Of a stretch of 64,000 bases of DNA, positions 60,777 to 64,000 are shown piece by piece. Made by a program: the position numbers and the translations under genes. Source of the DNA: Armatimonas rosea (lineage in GTDB: Bacteria > Armatimonadota > Armatimonadia > Armatimonadales > Armatimonadaceae); assembly GCF_014202505.1 (NCBI RefSeq), contig NZ_JACHGW010000002.1:558001-622000 (forward strand), in the 5' to 3' direction. Below the pieces are notes generated by a model. That model worked only from the letters and a program-made list of their open reading frames with translations, was not told the DNA's origin and did not search any database. Position 1 is the stretch's first letter. Every line of letters starts with the position of its first letter.

Positions 60777-61922
60777 CTAGTGGGCTTCAACCTCACTGCC
60801 CGCTGTCTCCGGGGTCGGCTGGGCGAGCTTGGGGAAGAGGCGGAAGAGCACGACCTGAATGCTCCCCGCGGCGGGGTAGGCCAGGAGCATTCCCCAGAGC
60901 CCAAAGAGCGATGCACCGATAAGGAGCGCGAACATGGCGACAATCGGGTGCACTCCCACTCCACTGCCGACAATGCGAGGCGTGATGATATTGTCAAACG
61001 AGAAGTTCAGCACCGCCAGCAAGATAACGCCGCCGATTATCATCGGGGCACCCGCTCCGGCTACCATCGCCACAATCACCGATGTCGCCGCGGCCCCGAG
61101 GAAGCCAATGTAGGGCACGACATAGAGCGCCCCGCTGATGATCCCAATCAGCAAGACATAGCCTAGCATCTTGGGGGCGAGGATCAGGCAGAGAACGGCG
61201 AAGAGGAGGCTGGCGGTTGCCATGTACCCGAGGCTGACCTGGAGCATTCCCCGCAGGTAGTTGCTAAAGACCTCTCCGACATCGCTGGTGACTCCCACAA
61301 ACGACGCCCGCAGGCTGGTGGGGAGCAAGAAGATCAGCCGTCGCCGAAACCGTCCCAGGTCCATCAGGAGAAAGAAGGTCAGCAGAGGGATCAGGATCAC
61401 GTTGAGGAGCCCGGAGAACGAGCCGATCACGGTATTGAGCAGCTTCGGCCCGACCTGCTTGGCCGCCGCGATCGCCTGGTCGTAGTACTGCTGGGAGAGG
61501 CTGTTGATGGAGCGGGGGAGCGTGATGGGGCCGAGCTTGGGGTGTCCCTTGAGCCAGTCATTGACACCGGCTTGGAGCTGGCTCATGCCATTGCCCGTGA
61601 CCCACTCGACCAGCTTGCCGATCTGCTCGATCAGGCTGGGGACCACAAGGACAACGAGGGCGATAAAGCCCAGGAGAAAGAAGACAAACACCAGGGCGAC
61701 TGCGGGGGCGCGCTTGCCACGGGTAAAGCCGACATGCTGCTGGATCTTATTGACAACAGGATCGCAGAGCAGGGCGATCACCAGAGCGGCGACAAAGGGG
61801 GTGCTGACCGCGATCGCGGTCTGGAGAAAGCGATAGGCGAAAAAGAGCGACAGAGCTGCCACAGCGACGCCCAGGGCCCCAAAGAGCCCTGCAAGAAACG
61901 CCTCCCGCCGCGCGACCATCAC
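60777..61922 (-). CDS. AI-2E family transporter (PerM-like membrane protein)
   Basis: 381 residues, about eight spans (ALGVAVAALSLFFAYRFLQ, AVALVFVFFLLGFIALVVLV, VILIPLLTFFLLMDLGRF, GYMATASLLFAVLCLILAP). The family motif region is TPFVAALVIALLCDPVVNKI, then YVVPYIGFLGAAATSVIVAM. Members act in export or antiport, including autoinducer-2 export; the substrate here is unknown. Three bases from the YtxH gene stop; starts after mnmA in the same transcription unit. Confidence 0.87.
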   Translation of the reverse strand: MMVARREAFLAGLFGALGVAVAALSLFFAYRFLQTAIAVSTPFVAALVIALLCDPVVNKIQQHVGFTRGKRAPAVALVFVFFLLGFIALVVLVVPSLIEQIGKLVEWVTGNGMSQLQAGVNDWLKGHPKLGPITLPRSINSLSQQYYDQAIAAAKQVGPKLLNTVIGSFSGLLNVILIPLLTFFLLMDLGRFRRRLIFLLPTSLRASFVGVTSDVGEVFSNYLRGMLQVSLGYMATASLLFAVLCLILAPKMLGYVLLIGIISGALYVVPYIGFLGAAATSVIVAMVAGAGAPMIIGGVILLAVLNFSFDNIITPRIVGSGVGVHPIVAMFALLIGASLFGLWGMLLAYPAAGSIQVVLFRLFPKLAQPTPETAGSEVEAH

Positions 61923-61925
61923 CGG

Positions 61926-62228
61926 CTAGGCGTCCAGCTGCGCCATGAGCTCCTCACGCTTCTCGGCGTAGGCAGTCTTGCCCGCTTCGAGGGAGTGCGC
62001 GAGGTTCTCTTTGGTCTGGGTGGCGAGGTCCTTGCTCCGGGCGACCAGGTCACTGGTGGCCTCTTGCAGGCGGTCCATCGCCTCTTCCGTGCGATCCTTG
62101 AGGTCCTCGCGTAGCTCGGAGCCGGGCTTGGGGGCAAAGAGCAGACCCAGGAGCCCTCCGGTCGCCAGACCCACCACGAAGCCCGCGGCAAGGTTCACAA
62201 ACGTACTGTTATCGTCTTCTTCTTCCAT
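61926..62228 (-). CDS. YtxH-domain protein
   Basis: 100 residues: acidic start, one glycine-rich span FVNLAAGFVVGLATGGLLGLLFAP, KPGSELREDLKDRTEEAM, then an amphipathic helix. GLLFAPKPGSELRE is the YtxH signature. Members are stress-linked, small membrane proteins; function unclear. Between mnmA (2 bases) and the AI-2E gene (3 bases), so part of one operon. Confidence 0.87.
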   Translation of the reverse strand: MEEEDDNSTFVNLAAGFVVGLATGGLLGLLFAPKPGSELREDLKDRTEEAMDRLQEATSDLVARSKDLATQTKENLAHSLEAGKTAYAEKREELMAQLDA

Positions 62229-62230
62229 AC

Positions 62231-63331
62231 TTACCTAACTATTGTTCCGCCCCCGAGGAGCTGATCTGCCTGTGGCCCGACTCCGTAGAAAACCGCCGCC
62301 TGGCCGGGAGCGACTGCCCGCAGGGGCTCGTCGAACGCCACCGAGACTGTCTCATCGGCGTGGCGTGTGAGCGTGGCGGGGCGGGAGTGCATATTGTAGC
62401 GTATCTTCACCTCGCAGGGGATGGGCTCGCCCACGGGAGGCGGTGCCAGCGCGACCCAGTTGAGGTCCTCGACCTCGCAGCCCTCTGCCAGGAGCTCCTC
62501 GTCCTTGCCAACCACGACGGTATTGGTCTCCGCCTCCACACGCAGGACATAGAGCGGGAGCGGGGAGCCGACATTGATGCGCTTGCGCTGCCCGACCGTG
62601 AAGAACGCGGAGCCCTCGTGGCTGCCCAGCTTGTTGCCCTCGGCGTCCACAAAGGTCCCGGTCTGGAGGAGCTCGGGAGCCTCTTTTGCGAGAAACTCGG
62701 TGTACTTGCCGCCCTGCACGAAGCAGATCTCCTGGGAGTCGGGCTTGTTGGCGACCAGCAGGCCGTACTGACGGGCCAGCGCACGGGTCTCGGCCTTGCT
62801 ACTGAGCTCTCCCAGGGGCATGGTCATGTGCGCGAGCTGGTGCTGCTTGGTGGCGTAGAGGGCGTAGGTCTGGTCCTTGGTGCTATCGGAGGCGCGTGCC
62901 AGCCCCCAGCGCCCGCTCTGCGTGTCGTGGAAGACCTTGGCGTAGTGGCCGGTCGCCAGCTTGCTCGCCCCTAGCTCTAGAGTTTTCTCCAAGAGGGCAT
63001 CGAACTTGATGTAGCGGTTGCAGTTGACACAGGGGTTGGGGGTGCGTCCGCGCCGGTAGTCCTCGATAAAGGGCTTGATCACGGCATCGGCGAAGGGCTG
63101 CTTGTAGTTGAGGACATAGTGGGGAATCCCGATCCGGGTGGCGACCCGGCGTGCGTCCTCGACCGCCCCGAGGGAGCAACAACCCGCGCCCTTTGTCTCG
63201 GTGGTGCTCTCCTGCCAGATCTGGAGGGTGATGCCGATAACATCGTAGCCCTGCTCGACAAGCAAGGCCGCTGCCACCGACGAGTCCACCCCGCCGCTCA
63301 TTGCCACAACTACTTTTTCACGAGCACTCAC
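62231..63331 (-). CDS. mnmA: tRNA 2-thiouridylase MnmA
   Basis: Makes s2U34 in Lys, Glu and Gln tRNAs. P-loop [18 protein letters not shown], first catalytic Cys in [18 protein letters not shown], second in [21 protein letters not shown] and AGVAVFY-type end [10 protein letters not shown]. 366 residues. GTG 63331, 6 bases after TATACT; shares TATACTnnGCCCGTG with the methyltransferase at 48203. First gene of the mnmA-YtxH-AI-2E unit. Confidence 0.96.
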   Translation of the reverse strand: MSAREKVVVAMSGGVDSSVAAALLVEQGYDVIGITLQIWQESTTETKGAGCCSLGAVEDARRVATRIGIPHYVLNYKQPFADAVIKPFIEDYRRGRTPNPCVNCNRYIKFDALLEKTLELGASKLATGHYAKVFHDTQSGRWGLARASDSTKDQTYALYATKQHQLAHMTMPLGELSSKAETRALARQYGLLVANKPDSQEICFVQGGKYTEFLAKEAPELLQTGTFVDAEGNKLGSHEGSAFFTVGQRKRINVGSPLPLYVLRVEAETNTVVVGKDEELLAEGCEVEDLNWVALAPPPVGEPIPCEVKIRYNMHSRPATLTRHADETVSVAFDEPLRAVAPGQAAVFYGVGPQADQLLGGGTIVR

Positions 63332-63337
63332 GGGCTC

Positions 63338-63343
63338 AGTATA
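63338..63343 (-). promoter_or_regulatory. -10 box TATACT, 6 bases before mnmA
   Basis: Minus strand GATATACTGAGCCCGTG. Leaderless start predicted. Confidence 0.6.
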
Positions 63344-63354
63344 TCGCGTCGCGG

Positions 63355-63666
63355 TTAGCGTTTCTTTTTACGGAGATTGAGGGGCTTCAGGCTCTTGCCC
63401 GCCTGGTCGTGCTCCCGAAGATAGCGCTCGACAAACTTGGGGCCGCGGTCCTCCACCAGCTTCTCCAGCACGAGCCGCTTCTTGGCTTCGTGAAAGGTCA
63501 GCTGGTTGGCCTCGGCCTGGTCGGCGATGGCTTTCTCTAAGAAGGCAATGGAGGTCTCGGTCTGGGTGGCCATCCACTGTTGCCAGAGGGTGTCGATGCG
63601 CTCGGGGGTGCCGTAGAGCTGTGCGAAGCGCTCCCAGGCGCCAAGAACGGGGGATTCAGGGGTCAT
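63355..63666 (-). CDS. Small helical protein, unknown
   Basis: 103 residues, mostly helical ([58 protein letters not shown]), ending in [10 protein letters not shown]. No membrane span, no signal peptide. No family recognised. TAGAAT lies 7 bases before its ATG and includes the stop codon of the partial gene upstream. mnmA starts 23 bases downstream on the same strand. Confidence 0.6.
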   Translation of the reverse strand: MTPESPVLGAWERFAQLYGTPERIDTLWQQWMATQTETSIAFLEKAIADQAEANQLTFHEAKKRLVLEKLVEDRGPKFVERYLREHDQAGKSLKPLNLRKKKR

Positions 63667-63673
63667 GGGCTCT

Positions 63674-63679
63674 ATTCTA
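63674..63679 (-). promoter_or_regulatory. -10 box GG-TAGAAT, 7 bases before the small helical gene
   Basis: Minus strand TTCGGTAGAATAGAGCCCATG; the TAG is also the upstream gene's stop. Leaderless start predicted. Confidence 0.55.
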
Positions 63680-64000
63680 CCGAAGATTCTGGTAGGATGC
63701 GGTCTTGACCAGGAGGTAGATCAGCGCCCCGAGAAGCACGAACGAGAGGGTGCCGCCGCCGATCTTCAGCAGGCGCTGGCGACGTTCTTGCCGGTCGCGC
63801 TCGGGGTTGGGCCAGCCGACCGCTTTGTAGGAGCTCGCGTAGGTGTAGAGCGCACTGTCTGCCGCTTGGCTGAGGGTATCGTCCGAGGTCGCGGCGATAT
63901 CGATTCGGACGCGCCCCTCGCGTCCCGGCTTCCAGGAGATACGGACATCCGCCGGTTCGCCATCAATACGGATTACGCCTGCGATCTGCGCTCCGGGCAG
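63677..64000 (-). CDS. C-terminal part of a membrane-anchored protein, 5' end outside the window
   Basis: Minus-strand frame open from the window edge to TAG 63677-63679, 107 residues: AQIAGVIRIDGEPADVRISW, then ADSALYTYASSYKAVGWPNP, basic QERRQRLLK and a C-terminal span IGGGTLSFVLLGALIYLLV. The open start at the edge shows it is truncated. It has no start in the window. The protein is tail-anchored or C-terminally anchored, with the bulk outside; family unknown. Confidence 0.6.
   Translation of the reverse strand: MPGAQIAGVIRIDGEPADVRISWKPGREGRVRIDIAATSDDTLSQAADSALYTYASSYKAVGWPNPERDRQERRQRLLKIGGGTLSFVLLGALIYLLVKTASYQNLR

Noticed and set aside
63766-63966. 66-residue minus-strand frame at the window end
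   Set aside because: The adjacent minus frame from the edge to 63677 is open, has a basic stretch and a membrane span, and is the better gene.

Overview
The window is a GC-rich chromosomal segment of a diderm, LPS-type bacterium. Evidence for an outer membrane: kdsD and kdsC (Kdo synthesis) open the window, and an LptD/OstA-like protein lies near its end. The mix of a futalosine-pathway enzyme (MqnB), a PEP-CTERM protein, TAT-exported Gfo/Idh/MocA oxidoreductases, ThuA and large families of TPR, HAF-repeat and Big2 proteins fits Armatimonadota best. That placement is inferred from gene content, not from a marker alignment. No rRNA, CRISPR array, phage or recognisable transposase was seen, and no gene-free stretch exceeds about 300 bases.

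Layout. 1-2.6 kb: Kdo genes, an HTH/coiled-coil protein with a J-like tail, and a 3D-domain protein. 2.6-7.4 kb: ArsR regulator, mqnB, an ADP-ribosylglycohydrolase with C-terminal sugar-binding-like domains, a RIO kinase and a membrane protein. 7.5-16 kb: lon, guaA, then a surface-glycan cluster (GT2, metallophosphatase, methyltransferase, GT39-like membrane protein) joined by ATGA overlaps. 16-22.2 kb: sugar-binding lipoprotein, three Gfo/Idh/MocA oxidoreductases and ThuA, a probable secreted or periplasmic carbohydrate module. 22.3-25.6 kb: tRNA-Ala, tgt, a PEP-CTERM protein and a HAF-repeat lipoprotein. 25.7-38.4 kb: a SARP/NB-ARC-like regulator, then a long minus-strand run with TPR protein, membrane glycosyltransferase-like protein, DUF4432, two amidohydrolase-fold proteins, gltX, an amidase and a membrane protein. 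38.4-45.9 kb: rsmG, two universal stress proteins, coaE, rpsA, mutM, a peroxiredoxin and a cobalamin adenosyltransferase. 46-55.2 kb: an unusual ECF sigma factor with two four-cysteine sites, a methyltransferase, a barrel-sandwich protein, an M16 protease pair and rodA. 55.3-64 kb: Big2 lipoprotein, a DUF559 nuclease between perfect inverted repeats, argG, lptD-like, an AI-2E transporter, YtxH, mnmA and two small proteins.

Three patterns cut across the genes. (a) A DUF559 nuclease gene sits exactly between perfect 31-bp inverted copies of a C/G-rich palindrome. The same two units, brought together without the gene, lie in frame inside a membrane-protein gene at 29.9 kb, and a weaker relative forms the hairpin at 6.8 kb. 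This looks like a nuclease cassette with a miniature derivative, and is the best candidate here for an undescribed system. (b) Many starts lack a Shine-Dalgarno and instead have a box reading GG-TAnnnT 4-9 bases before the start codon, which implies widespread leaderless mRNAs. (c) The same box precedes tiny ORFs just upstream of guaA and rodA.
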